From Aspidapion aeneum (Eukaryota > Arthropoda > Insecta > Coleoptera > Brentidae), in NCBI GenBank assembly GCA_963576565.1, contig OY755040.1, forward strand, positions 22,820,543 through 22,884,542: DNA of 64,000 bases. Direction: 5' to 3'. The notes under the pieces were generated by a model. It was not told where the DNA came from and ran no database searches. It was given only the letters and a program-made list of their open reading frames with translations. The position numbers were made by a program, and so were the translations under genes. Shown here one piece after another: positions 44,667 through 54,445 of the stretch (its first letter is position 1; each line of letters opens with the position of its first letter).

Positions 44667-45361
44667 AATATTAGTTATGTTTTAATAAGCGTATGGCTTA
44701 ATTTTAAGTTTTCGAAAATATATAAAAATAAAAAGTATTCTAAAATACAAAAATGTTTTTTTTTTCATTTTTCTACAACCTTTTTGTGAGTGAGAAATGG
44801 CATTTTTGGCAGAACATGAAAATATTTACAGAAAGTGAAATGATGACAGATGTATATAGCCAAATCCTATGAATTCACCCTCAAATTATACAGTCGATGA
44901 TGGAGCAGTTATTATTGATTGATTTCCAACTGATGAATAGTTGAATTATTAGGATTTAAAAAAATTATCAATAATTTAGTGCATCAAGTTGATGATAGGT
45001 GGCGCTATTTCGGAATATATTTAAATAATTGAAAAAATTATGATAGATGGCGCTTTTCAAAATTAAGGGCACCATAATTCTAAAACAGTTTAAGGAAACT
45101 AATATTCTATAATTGTTTGCTTAGTGACCTTATTAAATTTAAAACTGAAAATCTCAACACCAGGGGTGTTTGTAAATCTTATCAATAGGTGGCGCTGATG
45201 TTGATAGGGTGAGATAAATGGTAGAGGGGGTAAATGGTAGTGGGGGTAAAATTGCTTACTTGGATGCATGATGTGGCGGTAAGCGTTCTTTCTCGTTCTT
45301 CTCTTAGTCGAAGCAACAACTCCTCCTTTTTTTCAAAAAGTTTAAGTAATTTTTTTCGAAA
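44667..45361. other. Polinton intergenic region
   Basis: Non-coding stretch between polB and the next gene. A short plus-strand frame near 44,870 reads MNSPSNYTVDDGAVIID and then hits TGA; it may be a decayed small gene. The motif TAG(G/A)TGGCGCT occurs at about 44,996, 45,045 and 45,186. A terminator or promoter could not be assigned. Confidence 0.45.
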
Positions 45362-46240
45362 ATGGCCTCATTTAGTAGTTCAAGTGAAAGTTATGTGAAG
45401 ATCGAGAATGTGGTTATGATTGCGGATGCATTACCTGATTTGTCCGCGGAATCGCTCGCGAACTTTAATTTGTCCGCGGACGCACTCGCGAACTTTAATT
45501 TGTCCGCGGATGCGGTCGCGAGCGGGGATATGGTCGCGGACTTTAACGCGTTCGCGAACTGTAACGTGTCCGCGGATGCGGAAATGGCGGCAAATGTGAA
45601 TGTGGTGGCTGGTGCAAGTGAGGTTGCGGATAACGATTTGGCGCCCATGCGTGAGTACATGATTGACTTTAATCAAAAACTAAGTGACGGTGAAAGGCAA
45701 CAGTTTTTGGAATCACCAAGCATCGCTGCTTGGTCACCCGAAGCTGCAGAAAAATTCCTTAATAATTTGCAGCCGGTTGCGAGTGACTCGGTGGTGGATC
45801 TGGTGGAGGAGCAACAGTCAACCATTTTTAATGCCATTGTAGGTGAGGATGGTGTATTGGCCCCAACATCTCCATTCAACGTGGGTGTTTCCGGAGAGAG
45901 ACCTCTTTCTCCGGAATTAAGTAATCGTCGTGGAAGAGTATCGATGGCAGGGCAGAAGCGGGCGAGTCAATTCCCCGAACTACTGTCGATACTAACAAAA
46001 CCAACAAAACCCATTGTGAAATCCGAGAAGCAGAGGGTAAACATCATACCCACAAAGAAAGGTAAGAAACCGAAGGTGGTCAAAACGAATCAAGTTAAAG
46101 CAAGGCCACCACCACCAAAAGAAAATATGATGACCACACCACCACGTCAAGACCAGATTGAATTGACCACACCACCACGTCAAGAGCGAAATGAATTGAC
46201 ACCACCCAGCCAGGGGGAGGAAGAGGTCCTTAGAATAATT
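45362..46240 (+). pseudogene. Polinton unknown protein, 3' end lost to a LINE insertion
   Basis: The ATG frame starts MASFSSSSESYVKIENVVMI. Residues about 25-85 are repeats of the type LSADALANFN, GC-richer than the rest of the element. A middle region is helical-looking (FNQKLSDGERQQFLESPSIA, WSPEAAEKFLNNLQ), and the C-terminal part is lysine- and proline-rich (KPTKPIVKSEKQ, TTPPRQ repeated). The LINE poly-AT tail enters near 46,236 and replaces the original C-terminus. I do not recognise a domain. Its position and basic tail could fit a DNA- or capsid-associated protein, but this is a guess. Confidence 0.7.
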
Positions 46241-48430
46241 ATATATATATATTTATCGGTTTCACAACGTTCTACGTCTTCCGATACCCAATCTCCACTC
46301 GTTTCTGTTTGCCCATAATTCATCATCTAGGCCTCTTATTCTTATTTCACTGTCTATTCCTTCTCTCCAGCTTCTCCTTGGCCGTCCTCGTTTTCTTCGG
46401 CCAGTTGGTTTCCATTGTAGTATTTGTTTAGGTAGTCTTTCATCATTCATTCTTTGTACATGTCCGTACCACACCAGTTGTTTTGTTCTTATATCATCCA
46501 CTAAAGTACGTTCACCCACTGTCATAATTTCTCTTATTCTTTGATTTGTAACTCTTTCTCTTTTTGATTTCCCTGCTGCTCTTCTCCAATAGTCCATCTC
46601 CGTAGCGGAAAACATTTTTTCTGTTCTATCCTTGATTGGCCATACTTCTGAGCCGTATGTAATAATACTTTTTATAATGGTGTTATATATAAGCTTTTTG
46701 TTATGTTTTGATATACTTTGGTCCCAAATTATTCCATTTAATAAAGTTATTGCTTTTCTTCCTTGTACGTTTCGATCTTTTATAGCTTTGTCTAGTGTTC
46801 CGTCAGCTGTAATTTTTAGACCTAAGTATTTATACTCATCACAGGAGTGAATTCGCTGCCCGGTATTTATGATTAGATCTTGTTTCATTCCACCGATACA
46901 CATATACTCTGTCTTATTGAGATTAACCTCTAGTCCCCACTTATTGTACTCTTCTATTAGTTTTCGTGTCATATATTCGAGGTCGTCATAATCCTGAGCC
47001 ACTACTATCTGATCATCGGCGAAACATAAAGTATACAAGGTGGTTTCGTCCAACGGAATTCCCATGTTTTGGCATTTTCTCTTCCATACTTTAAGGACTT
47101 GTTCCAAGTATATCTTGAAGAGCGTAGGCGAGATACAGCAACCTTGTTTAAGACCTTTATTTACTTGAAAGCCTTTGGTTAGTTTTGCTTTTATTTTAAC
47201 TTTTGCCTTACTATTGCGGTATAACTCTTGGATGGCCTTAATTAGTTGTACGCTTATGTTTGTGTTTTCCATTTAGTGGTATACTATCATATGCCTTCTG
47301 CAGATCCACGTAAAGCAGATGCAGCTCTTGACCGTATGCCATTTTCTTTTCAATAACTTGGGTTATACAAAAGAGGTGATCTGAAGTCGATCTACCCGCC
47401 CTGAAACCAGCTTGTTCTTCTGCCTCCATGTCTTTATATTCGCTCTCTACTTTATTTCTTATTATTTTACCGTATAATCTGCTTAGCGTACTAGTCACAG
47501 ATATACCTCTATAATTGTCACATATATCTTTCCTTCCTTTTTTGTGTATTGTGGATATATATGACGTTTTCCACTCAGTTGGGACTACAGTTCCATTTAA
47601 ATATTTTTGGAAAAGATTCCGTAATCTCCAAAACAGTTCTTCAGTGCCATATTTAATAAGTTCGGCAGGGATATTTCCGGGTCCGGCAGATTTACCGCTT
47701 TTTAAGGTTGTGCACACGTTTTTGACCTCAGAGATTGTGAGGGGTACTGGAGATCCCATCGTTCTAATTATATTGTCTCTTGCGTCTTCCTTGAATTCTG
47801 CTCTATCTTCAGTTAAAAGTTTTTTAAAATGCTCATCCCATTCTTTGTCTGGTATTGGTGAAATGATATCTCTGCATGTTTCTTTTTTAATCGATCTTAT
47901 AGTTTTCCAGCTTTCGGTACTTCTCCTACCTCCTAAGTAAGAATCTATTTTCTGGCACTTTTGCGTCCACGAATGATTTTTCTTATCACTGATCATTCTT
48001 CTCACCTTTGATTGCGCGATTTTGTATTCTTGTCTGCTTCTATCTGTCTTTTGGGATAAGTAGGTGTGATATAATTTCCTTTTTTCCTCTATTTCTCTCT
48101 CAATCTCAGCATCCCACCAGTATGGTTTTCTTCTTTTAGAAGTTTCTTCCACTAATCCTAGTGCTTCTTTTGCAGCTTGGTGGATGCTTAATGTAATACA
48201 TTCATATTCCTCATCTGGGGTTTCACCTGAACTTGTATTAAGTTTTTCGTTCAGTCTCTTTTTGTATAAGTTTTTTACGCTGTCATGTTCTAGGCTTAGT
48301 AGATTATATTTACAGTGATCAATTTCTTCAATCACTGTATCATCAAGATGTTGTTGATGCAGGCTTCGGCCTTGATAAGGAAAGAGAATTTTGGACTCAA
48401 GGCCCCAGGGGGGGTCCAATAGGTTTTTTT
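46236..48430 (-). mobile_element. 5'-truncated LINE, copy 2
   Basis: Non-LTR retrotransposon in antisense orientation to the gene it disrupts. It ends in an (AT)n tail after AACCGATAAATA, as does the copy at 30,958. The endonuclease domain is missing (sequence starts in the inter-domain region). The 5' junction is somewhere in 48,340-48,430 and no target duplication was resolved. Confidence 0.85.
46262..48340 (-). pseudogene. LINE reverse transcriptase with one frameshift
   Basis: Pieces at 47,238-48,340 and 46,262-47,272 together cover the RT domain: SGKSAGPGNIPAELIKYG, ISTIHKKGRKDICDNYRGIS, EEQAGFRAGRSTSDHLF, LLYVDLQKAYDSIPLN, then KGLKQGCCISPTLFKIYLEQ, YTLCFADDQIVVAQD and the C-terminal WYGHVQRMNDERLPK. 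Catalytic D (YVDLQKAYD) and FADD are present. A deletion of about 17 bp right after DSIPLN shifts the frame. Clade is uncertain (RTE-like or related). Very close to the copy at 30,958 in the shared part. Confidence 0.88.
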
Positions 48431-49219
48431 TTTTAAGTATCAATTAAAATTGAGACTTGTAATTTTTTTCATGTCTTAAAATAGACGTTTTTTCTTAATA
48501 TCTTGTAAAGTAGCGTCTTAATTGAAAATTTTTAAGAGATAAAAATTGTGAAAAAATAGGTTAGCTTTCGATCTGTTAAAATTTTATTGTGATATTAATA
48601 CTATTTTAACAGTTATGATCAATTTAATTAAAATAGTAACAATTTTAATTGGGCTATTATGTCATTATCTCCTAAAATTAAAGTCCAGCAAAAATTTTTA
48701 TATGATAAGAAATGTCAACGCATTCTTGATTAATCGATTGAAATAATTATTTTTTGTAATAGCCTTCTTAGTTTAGAAGCTAGACCCATTTGTAACTGAA
48801 TAGACATCTACCCCACTTGACAAAATGTGTTTTTATTTGTTTTATTATGTAAATATGTCCAAAAATTAAACTTTTCCAAAAAATTTTATATGATAAAATT
48901 TGTTTGGATATGGTTGTTGAATCGATGGAATGAATTATTTTTGTAATAGCTTTATTAGTTTGGAGACTACACTTATTTTAATTGAATAATTTACCATTTT
49001 ATTATGTGAATAGGTGTGCAATTGAGTATTCAAATTTGTTATAGCTTAATCATACCGAACCGAACAAATAGTATTCTATAAAATGTGTTTTATTTAAACT
49101 TTATTTAAGAAAAATATATTTATATCTAAATCATTTTAAAATACAAAATTCAAAACATTTATTTTCATTTAAATCATTAAAATACATTCAAAAATATTAT
49201 AAATAAAATTACATTGAAA
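48431..49219. other. AT-rich Polinton intergenic region
   Basis: Nothing coding is seen. Two similar segments (ATGATAAGAAATG...AATAATTATTTTTTGTAATAGC near 48,700-48,765 and ATGATAAAATTTG...GAATTATTTTTGTAATAGC near 48,890-48,950) suggest an old direct duplication. It contains convergent ends of genes from both sides. Confidence 0.45.
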
Positions 49220-50446
49220 TTAACCCCTTGTTACAGTACCATTTAGAATATTATAGGAAATTAGGGAATCATGAATAAGTAAAGCATACACTTTTACATC
49301 ATTTGGAAATTTAGATTTTCTGGTGTTAAATTCCAATTTAATATCCACTGTTGATGAGGTTATTGAATCCTGTTGATGCGAAGCATCAATAACAATTAAT
49401 GGGTTTTGAATAAAACTATTTAAATCAAGCATTGGTTCATTACATGTTTTTCCATAGTAACTGCTTTGAAAATTTTGATATGCATAGTAGGCAGGACCGC
49501 ATAATCTTTTTGAAAAATCGAGACTCCACCTCTCATAGGGGAAAACTATCGAATTAATATATAATCTAATATCAGCCAAATCAGCAGAGATAAATTCTGT
49601 GGCATCTTTGTCTCTGGCATTGCAATTTTCAGTTTTTTGAAATCCAATAATAATGTATCGTGGTTTTTCCAAATTCGTACTACTTCTTACTGCCCACGTA
49701 TCAGAAGCTGTGCTCCGAAGAAGAGGCAATTCATATAGGTCCCACATGCGATAGGCAGCTTTGATATTAACATTATTACCACCCTTATTAATTTTAGATA
49801 GAATTTTAATCCTTTGACGATCCTCTGGAATTATGTGCCGGATTTTCCATTCGATTTTATCTATGGAGATTTCCGCATCGACTTCACCAATATAACAATT
49901 ATTGAAGGTGTGAGCTATTACGAGAATCAGTTCTTGTTTTTGATTAAAAATGCCCCTTCTATAGTCCTCTGCAAATCCCATCAAGTATTTTAATGGGAGT
50001 CTTCCACTAAATACATGACTTGTTTTGTCCAATATGCATTGATTGGCTTCTGTTAAACCCCAACCGTATGTTGAAAGAAGCTTTTCTTGACTACTTCCAA
50101 ATGAAACAATGGTTTTTAGTGCTGAAGTAATTCCTGGTTTTCGAACAACGCAAATTTGTTCACCACCCATTTCATACCGAATTTCTTCGAATAAAAAAGC
50201 AAGAGCATTATTTGATAAGTAGCATCTTTTAGATGCATCACTTGGTGTAAACTTTCCTTCTATATAAATATAACTTTCGGAAACATCCAAAATTAGATCT
50301 TGAAATTGAATTGGGATACGAATTTCATCTGAGTTTTTAAAAGATGGTGTTCCATAGGGTTTATAACTATGCTCTTCCAGACTTATAATTGAATTCTCAA
50401 AAATTGGTTCATTAAATGCTTCTAACTTTTCACTAGTTGAAATCAT
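49220..50446 (-). CDS. Polinton major capsid protein (double jelly-roll)
   Basis: Intact frame of 408 codons, start ATG 50,446-50,444. It would form the icosahedral capsid hexamers. Recognisable stretches include FNEPIFENSIISLEEHSYKP, LFEEIRYEMGGEQI, RLPLKYLMGFAEDYRRGIFN, KIEWKIRHIIPEDRQRIKIL, WDLYELPLLR and FPYERWSLDFSKR, which I remember from arthropod Polinton capsid proteins. It is the first of a tight minus-strand cluster with the downstream minor capsid and protease genes. No disruption is visible. Double jelly-roll assignment rests on family resemblance. Confidence 0.82.
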   Translation of the reverse strand: MISTSEKLEAFNEPIFENSIISLEEHSYKPYGTPSFKNSDEIRIPIQFQDLILDVSESYIYIEGKFTPSDASKRCYLSNNALAFLFEEIRYEMGGEQICVVRKPGITSALKTIVSFGSSQEKLLSTYGWGLTEANQCILDKTSHVFSGRLPLKYLMGFAEDYRRGIFNQKQELILVIAHTFNNCYIGEVDAEISIDKIEWKIRHIIPEDRQRIKILSKINKGGNNVNIKAAYRMWDLYELPLLRSTASDTWAVRSSTNLEKPRYIIIGFQKTENCNARDKDATEFISADLADIRLYINSIVFPYERWSLDFSKRLCGPAYYAYQNFQSSYYGKTCNEPMLDLNSFIQNPLIVIDASHQQDSITSSTVDIKLEFNTRKSKFPNDVKVYALLIHDSLISYNILNGTVTRG

Positions 50447-50447
50447 T

Positions 50448-50648
50448 TTAAACAGTTTTTTTTAAATGTAAACCAAGTGATTTCAAAAACACTTTTTCTT
50501 CTGTGGACAATTTAGATCTTTCTCTTGACAAGTCTTTAACATGAATGGTTTTTCTACTGCTTCTACATCGGTTTTTATTTGGAATATAAGTCTTAACATC
50601 TTTTTTTTGCGACACTGGATAGCTGTGATGATCAAAACAATAACCCAT
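50448..50648 (-). CDS. Small basic Polinton protein
   Basis: This 66-residue frame starts MGYCFDHHSYPVSQKKDV and ends one base before the major capsid ATG. It is rich in K/R (NRCRSSRKTIH, RERSKL). Its position between minor and major capsid genes and its tight spacing suggest a real gene in the capsid block. Function is unknown; a small virion-associated protein is possible. Confidence 0.6.
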   Translation of the reverse strand: MGYCFDHHSYPVSQKKDVKTYIPNKNRCRSSRKTIHVKDLSRERSKLSTEEKVFLKSLGLHLKKTV

Positions 50649-50653
50649 TTTCG

Positions 50654-51379
50654 TTATAACCTTTTAAGCTCTAATTTAACAATTATTTTTTCTCCTTGAA
50701 AATTAATGAGCTTTCCTCTATCATTCACGATCCTTAGTGTAATGTTGTCGATAAACTGACGACCCTCTGGTTGAATTGGCATATAAATGATATTTGTTGG
50801 TTCTTTAGTTAGCTTATACCCAGGTTCTACATCAATGTCAAATTCATAAATAGAGTGCGCCTGTTCTGAATTTAAATATGCACCGGTTGTTATATTGCAA
50901 TCTACTCTTATAATGCGAACTTTTGTAATATCAACTATTGTTGAAGATTCATGAATCTCATTGGGCTTTAGTCGATCTTCATTTGCAAATCCCAACAACT
51001 GTCCAATTGAGTTGTAGTGCTTAAAGTGAAGTACATACTTTGACTTAATTTCGCATTTCAAAGTGCTATTGTTTGCACGTAAGCTAAAAATATTTTCATC
51101 TAGATCTTTTGCACCTTTTTGAAGAGCTTTAAGCATTGCATCATGTATTTGGGTTATTTCGTATGCACCAGGAGGTATTTTTAACATTACTGGCCCTCCC
51201 CAGTTTGGCTTACTAAATCCAAACCAATTGTTAGTTTCATCTATGTTAAAAATTGAATTATATGAATAAAATCCTATAAGACCGAGTCCATATTTTTCTC
51301 TGTTGTTTGTCTCTATAGGAGGATAGAAGTTGGCACTTAAAATACTTGAATAACCACTTAATGTAAAAGTATAAGACAT
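50654..51379 (-). CDS. Polinton minor capsid (penton-like) protein
   Basis: Intact frame of 241 codons starting MSYTFTLSGYSSILSANFYP. Features such as KYGLGLIGFYSYNSIFNID, VMLKIPPGAYEITQIHDAML, FKHYNSIGQLLGFANEDRL and RVDCNITTGAYLNSEQAHSI match the single-jelly-roll penton protein of Polintons as I remember it. It would occupy capsid vertices. It lies directly upstream (minus strand) of the small basic gene and major capsid gene. Confidence 0.8.
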   Translation of the reverse strand: MSYTFTLSGYSSILSANFYPPIETNNREKYGLGLIGFYSYNSIFNIDETNNWFGFSKPNWGGPVMLKIPPGAYEITQIHDAMLKALQKGAKDLDENIFSLRANNSTLKCEIKSKYVLHFKHYNSIGQLLGFANEDRLKPNEIHESSTIVDITKVRIIRVDCNITTGAYLNSEQAHSIYEFDIDVEPGYKLTKEPTNIIYMPIQPEGRQFIDNITLRIVNDRGKLINFQGEKIIVKLELKRL

Positions 51380-51384
51380 TTTTT

Positions 51385-51771
51385 TTACTGTGTCTTACAA
51401 CAACTGGATATAATGTCACAATCTACAATTTCCTCAGATTTAGACACTTTTGAACCGTTTGCATTACATATACAACAAAATATTTTTTTTGGTGATGGAC
51501 CATCAATTTGATCGTTAGAGTTGTTTGTAGAGTAATGGTCGTAGCAATACTGATATTTTAAAATATCAATGTCTTCTTTAACTTCTTCTGGCAACTTCTC
51601 CCACACCAAAGCTATTTCGTTTGGTGCACATGCTATCATTACTTCTTTAGGTAAACCACATAGTTCGTCACTCGTCATCGGTAGCAAACTTTTTGCATTG
51701 CTAAATGCTTTTAGTGATTTATACATTTTTTTTAGTTTTGCATACTCACTTTCGGAATTATTTCGATTCAT
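51385..51771 (-). CDS. Polinton unknown protein with cysteine-rich tail
   Basis: A frame of 128 codons starts MNRNNSESEYAKLKKMYKSL. The central segment is helical and acidic (WEKLPEEVKEDIDILKYQYC). The C-terminus has CC-C-N and SSCC motifs (KIFCCICNANG, DIISSCC) that could bind zinc. Its stop is five bases upstream of the minor capsid ATG, so it is part of the late-type gene block. No known domain is recognised. Confidence 0.6.
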   Translation of the reverse strand: MNRNNSESEYAKLKKMYKSLKAFSNAKSLLPMTSDELCGLPKEVMIACAPNEIALVWEKLPEEVKEDIDILKYQYCYDHYSTNNSNDQIDGPSPKKIFCCICNANGSKVSKSEEIVDCDIISSCCKTQ

Positions 51772-51786
51772 TTTTTAAAATTACTA

Positions 51787-52134
51787 CTAAAATAAGTTAT
51801 TTTTTAAGAGAAACTGTAGACACAGCTGACCACAATATACTGTATTAAATTTTTGTTGGTTTTTATATGTATACCAAATTTCTGTGGCATAATTACATCC
51901 TTTATACATGTATTCTATGAATTCCAAAGGTGGGGGTAAGTTTCCAAAACTATCATAATAAATTACTTTTCTAGCTTTCTTTCTGTAGGCAACCCAATGT
52001 GTTCCTGGTCCATTTACACTGTCTAAGTTTATGATGGCCGATTCAGTTTTGCGAGGTCCACTTTTAGGAAGACTATCTCTCATAAATACACCAACGAAAT
52101 TTGCAATTTGATATTGTTTTGCATATCTTTCCAA
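51787..52134 (-). CDS. Adenovirus-type cysteine protease of the Polinton
   Basis: Maturation protease of the Ulp1/adenain (C48/C5) fold that would process capsid precursors. Catalytic His is in GPGTHWVAY, Asp in YYDSFGNLPPP and Cys in VYCGQLCLQFL, all present in order over 115 residues. No ATG is visible for the complete domain: the frame stays open upstream through SNIDLERYAKQYQI for about 25 more codons without Met, overlapping the neighbouring PLA2 gene in another frame. The first in-frame ATG (MRDSLPK) would remove the N-terminal strand. Either the start codon is lost or translation starts in a non-standard way. Confidence 0.85.
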   Translation of the reverse strand: MERYAKQYQIANFVGVFMRDSLPKSGPRKTESAIINLDSVNGPGTHWVAYRKKARKVIYYDSFGNLPPPLEFIEYMYKGCNYATEIWYTYKNQQKFNTVYCGQLCLQFLLKNNLF

Positions 52135-52172
52135 ATCAATATTTGATAATGCCCTTGCTGGTAAGGGCTTTA

Positions 52173-52976
52173 CTAGTTTTTTGGATTTGTTAAATAAAGT
52201 CCTAACCCAGTTCGATACGGTTTTAAGTATAAACCTCCCCCTTTTTTACTTTCTACAAGCATTTGAGAGTTTTTAACACCAGCAACACTATTTTTAAGAT
52301 GATTAACGGTTTTTATTGCTTTAACTATACCAGCAGCGCCACCCGCTAATGATCCTAGGGCGGATAACCCCGCAAAAATTGGTATAAGAGGTAAAATACC
52401 CCCCATTTTAGGAATGGGAATTACTCTTGGGGTTTTAATCTTCTTTTTTCCACCAGAAGCTTTTAAATGCTTACGCGCTGCGATCAAAGCAATTTTTGAA
52501 ATTTTTGAAATATCTTGAAATTTCCCCTTATTTTGATTCAAGATCGATTTAATTCTTGTTTGAACGTTTCGACATATCGCAGACCCAAAAGCCACCTTTC
52601 GAGTTTTCGATTTTATCTTTTTTAACCCCATTCCAATTCTTCGCTTAACTTTCATTGAATTTGTAACAAAGTAAGCAGCAGCCTTCTCTTTTATTCCAGC
52701 GTCTTTTGATTTAACAACTTGCCACGCACTTTCTTCTAGTTCGCGATCAGATTTGTGTCTTTTTTCTAAATTATCCAAACTAATATCGTGTTTTTTGCAG
52801 GCTCTATCTAGTGCATTTATTCCAGGATCACCTCTCGCTAATCTTGTCTTTAGTTTAGTTCCAGGACCACAATATTGATAACCCGGGATGTGTAATTCTA
52901 CAGGAAGTTTATTTAAAAGTGAATTAAATACGCCTCGCCCCTTTTTTACTGAACTTTTTCTGTTGATAGATGACAT
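52173..52976 (-). CDS. PLA2-domain, membrane-active Polinton protein
   Basis: A frame of 267 codons from ATG 52,976-52,974 (MSSINRKSSVKKGRGVFNSL). Residues about 31-62 hold a phospholipase A2-like core: calcium loop YQYCGPGTKLK and active-site segment DRACKKHDISLD (His-Asp pair), as in the PLA2 domains of parvovirus VP1 and adintovirus/Polinton proteins. A basic region (MKVKRRIGMGLKKIKSKTRK) follows, then a glycine-rich hydrophobic segment (MGGILPLIPIFAGLSALGSL), and a GGGLYLKPYRTGLGLYL tail like adenovirus core/pX peptides. Likely a virion protein acting on membranes during entry. It shares an intergenic promoter region of about 60 bp with the divergent ATPase gene. Confidence 0.8.
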   Translation of the reverse strand: MSSINRKSSVKKGRGVFNSLLNKLPVELHIPGYQYCGPGTKLKTRLARGDPGINALDRACKKHDISLDNLEKRHKSDRELEESAWQVVKSKDAGIKEKAAAYFVTNSMKVKRRIGMGLKKIKSKTRKVAFGSAICRNVQTRIKSILNQNKGKFQDISKISKIALIAARKHLKASGGKKKIKTPRVIPIPKMGGILPLIPIFAGLSALGSLAGGAAGIVKAIKTVNHLKNSVAGVKNSQMLVESKKGGGLYLKPYRTGLGLYLTNPKN

Positions 52977-53036
52977 CGAACTGATTTTGATATAAATACA
53001 AGTCAGCTTAAATACTAAAAGATAGTTCATATAAAA

Positions 53037-53725
53037 ATGCGCATAGTGCAGCAACAAGACAGAATCTCAATTATAAATTGGGATGAAAAGACGGGTTGTG
53101 GTATTACATATCAACGTCATGGATCTTTACTACCCAATTCCATACGTGGATTAATAATTGGGCCATCAAATTGTGGTAAAACCAATGTGCTTATCACTCT
53201 TATTACACACCCACTAGGATTAAAATTTGAAAATGTATATATATACTCCAAATCATTGTTTCAATCAAAATATGAATTTTTAAAGCAAATTTTATCGCCA
53301 ATTGAGGGGCTTGGATACTACACATTTAATGATACATCCTGCGTTATACCACCATCTGAGGCAAAACCAAATTCGATATTTATTTTCGATGATGTAATTT
53401 GCGATGGTCAGAGTGTAATAAAATCATACTACAGTATGGGGAGGCATAAAAATATAGATTGTTTTTACCTAGCACAGACTTACTCTAGAGTACCAAAACA
53501 GCTAGTTCGAGATAATTCAAATTTCATAATAGTATTTTAACAAGATGAAATGAATCTGCGACATATTTTTTCAGATCACGTTTCTCCAGACTTTACTTTT
53601 ACTAAGTTTCAAGAAATCTGTGGAAAATGTTGGGACGATAAATATGGTTTTCTAGTTATTGTTAAAGATGCAGATTTAAACAATGGCAGATATAGAAAAG
53701 GATTTGATAGTTACATATATGTTTA
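53037..53725 (+). pseudogene. Polinton packaging ATPase (A32/FtsK-HerA type) with premature stop
   Basis: DNA-packaging ATPase that would pump the genome into the capsid. The frame starts MRIVQQQDRISIIN. Walker A is GLIIGPSNCGKTNVL (about residues 37-51), Walker B SIFIFDDVICDG (about 113-124), followed by MGRHKNIDCFYLAQTYSRVP, the typical sensor region. A TAA at 53,538-53,540 interrupts the gene after NSNFIIVF; coding similarity continues in the same frame (DEMNLRHIFSDHV, TKFQEICGKCW) to 53,725. The missing C-terminal part makes the product probably inactive. Confidence 0.88.
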
Positions 53726-53791
53726 ATAAATGTGTAGCAACAACTTTAGTTGCTTTTAGAACGAACAACTGCAAACATCTTATTTGTAAAT

Positions 53792-54445
53792 ATGTCAAAT
53801 TCGATCGATCGATCGATCGATTTAAAACGTGATCTTGTTGCTATGACTGATGCAGTAAGAACAAAATTTAAATTTTTAAAAAATGAAGAGTCGCAAAATC
53901 AAACAAATCTTGAGAAATTTTATGAACCCATCTCAAAACCATTATCAAAAATTTCAGAAAATTTTAAAAATGCAGCAATTGTAAAAAGGACAAGTAGTAA
54001 TATAGCAACACCTTTGATAGCTGTGGAAGCAAAAAAAGCAAAGAGAGTTGCAGCCAATGTTATGGTTGATGATTCGGAAGATGGTGATGGTGGAAATAAA
54101 TCTCATCATGGATCTTACCTCTCAGCTTCACCACCCTTGCCGGATACACCAATATCCTCATACTCTAATCAAAGTCAAAAATCATTTAATGCAGATGCAA
54201 GTTCTCATTTATCACCTAAAAAGAGTGTCAACAATGAAGCTATGGATGAATCACTGAGACAAGATATTGGGGAAGATTTAAATTCTATATCTACAATCTA
54301 TATGGAGGGGCTTAAATCAAACCCATCTATCTATGACACCATATATGGTGTTAGGTACAATTCCAACAATGATAATTTTCAGATAGGTAATGCTACAATA
54401 AAATTTCCAGATAAACTAATAACTCTTTGGCGTAAAAAAATATGA
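53792..54445 (+). CDS. Polinton unknown protein A
   Basis: Start chosen at MSNSIDRSID; a longer frame exists but has no convincing upstream start. The N-terminal third is helical (KRDLVAMTDAVRTKFKFLKN), the middle is low-complexity and serine/aspartate-rich (DDSEDGDGGNKSHHG, SPPLPDTPISSYSNQSQ), and the C-terminal part has IYDTIYGVRY, then NATIKFPDKLI. It overlaps the next frame at an ATGA. In relatives I recall, such N- and C-parts belong to one protein, so the boundary at the seven-A run near 54,435 may be a frameshift. Confidence 0.6.
   Translation: MSNSIDRSIDLKRDLVAMTDAVRTKFKFLKNEESQNQTNLEKFYEPISKPLSKISENFKNAAIVKRTSSNIATPLIAVEAKKAKRVAANVMVDDSEDGDGGNKSHHGSYLSASPPLPDTPISSYSNQSQKSFNADASSHLSPKKSVNNEAMDESLRQDIGEDLNSISTIYMEGLKSNPSIYDTIYGVRYNSNNDNFQIGNATIKFPDKLITLWRKKI

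Noticed and set aside
45391..45676. Minus-strand frames rich in alanine or basic residues opposite the Polinton orphan gene
   Set aside because: They mirror the GC-rich repeat of the plus-strand gene and lack context.
47515..47940. Plus-strand 141-codon frame
   Set aside because: Antisense shadow of the LINE reverse transcriptase.
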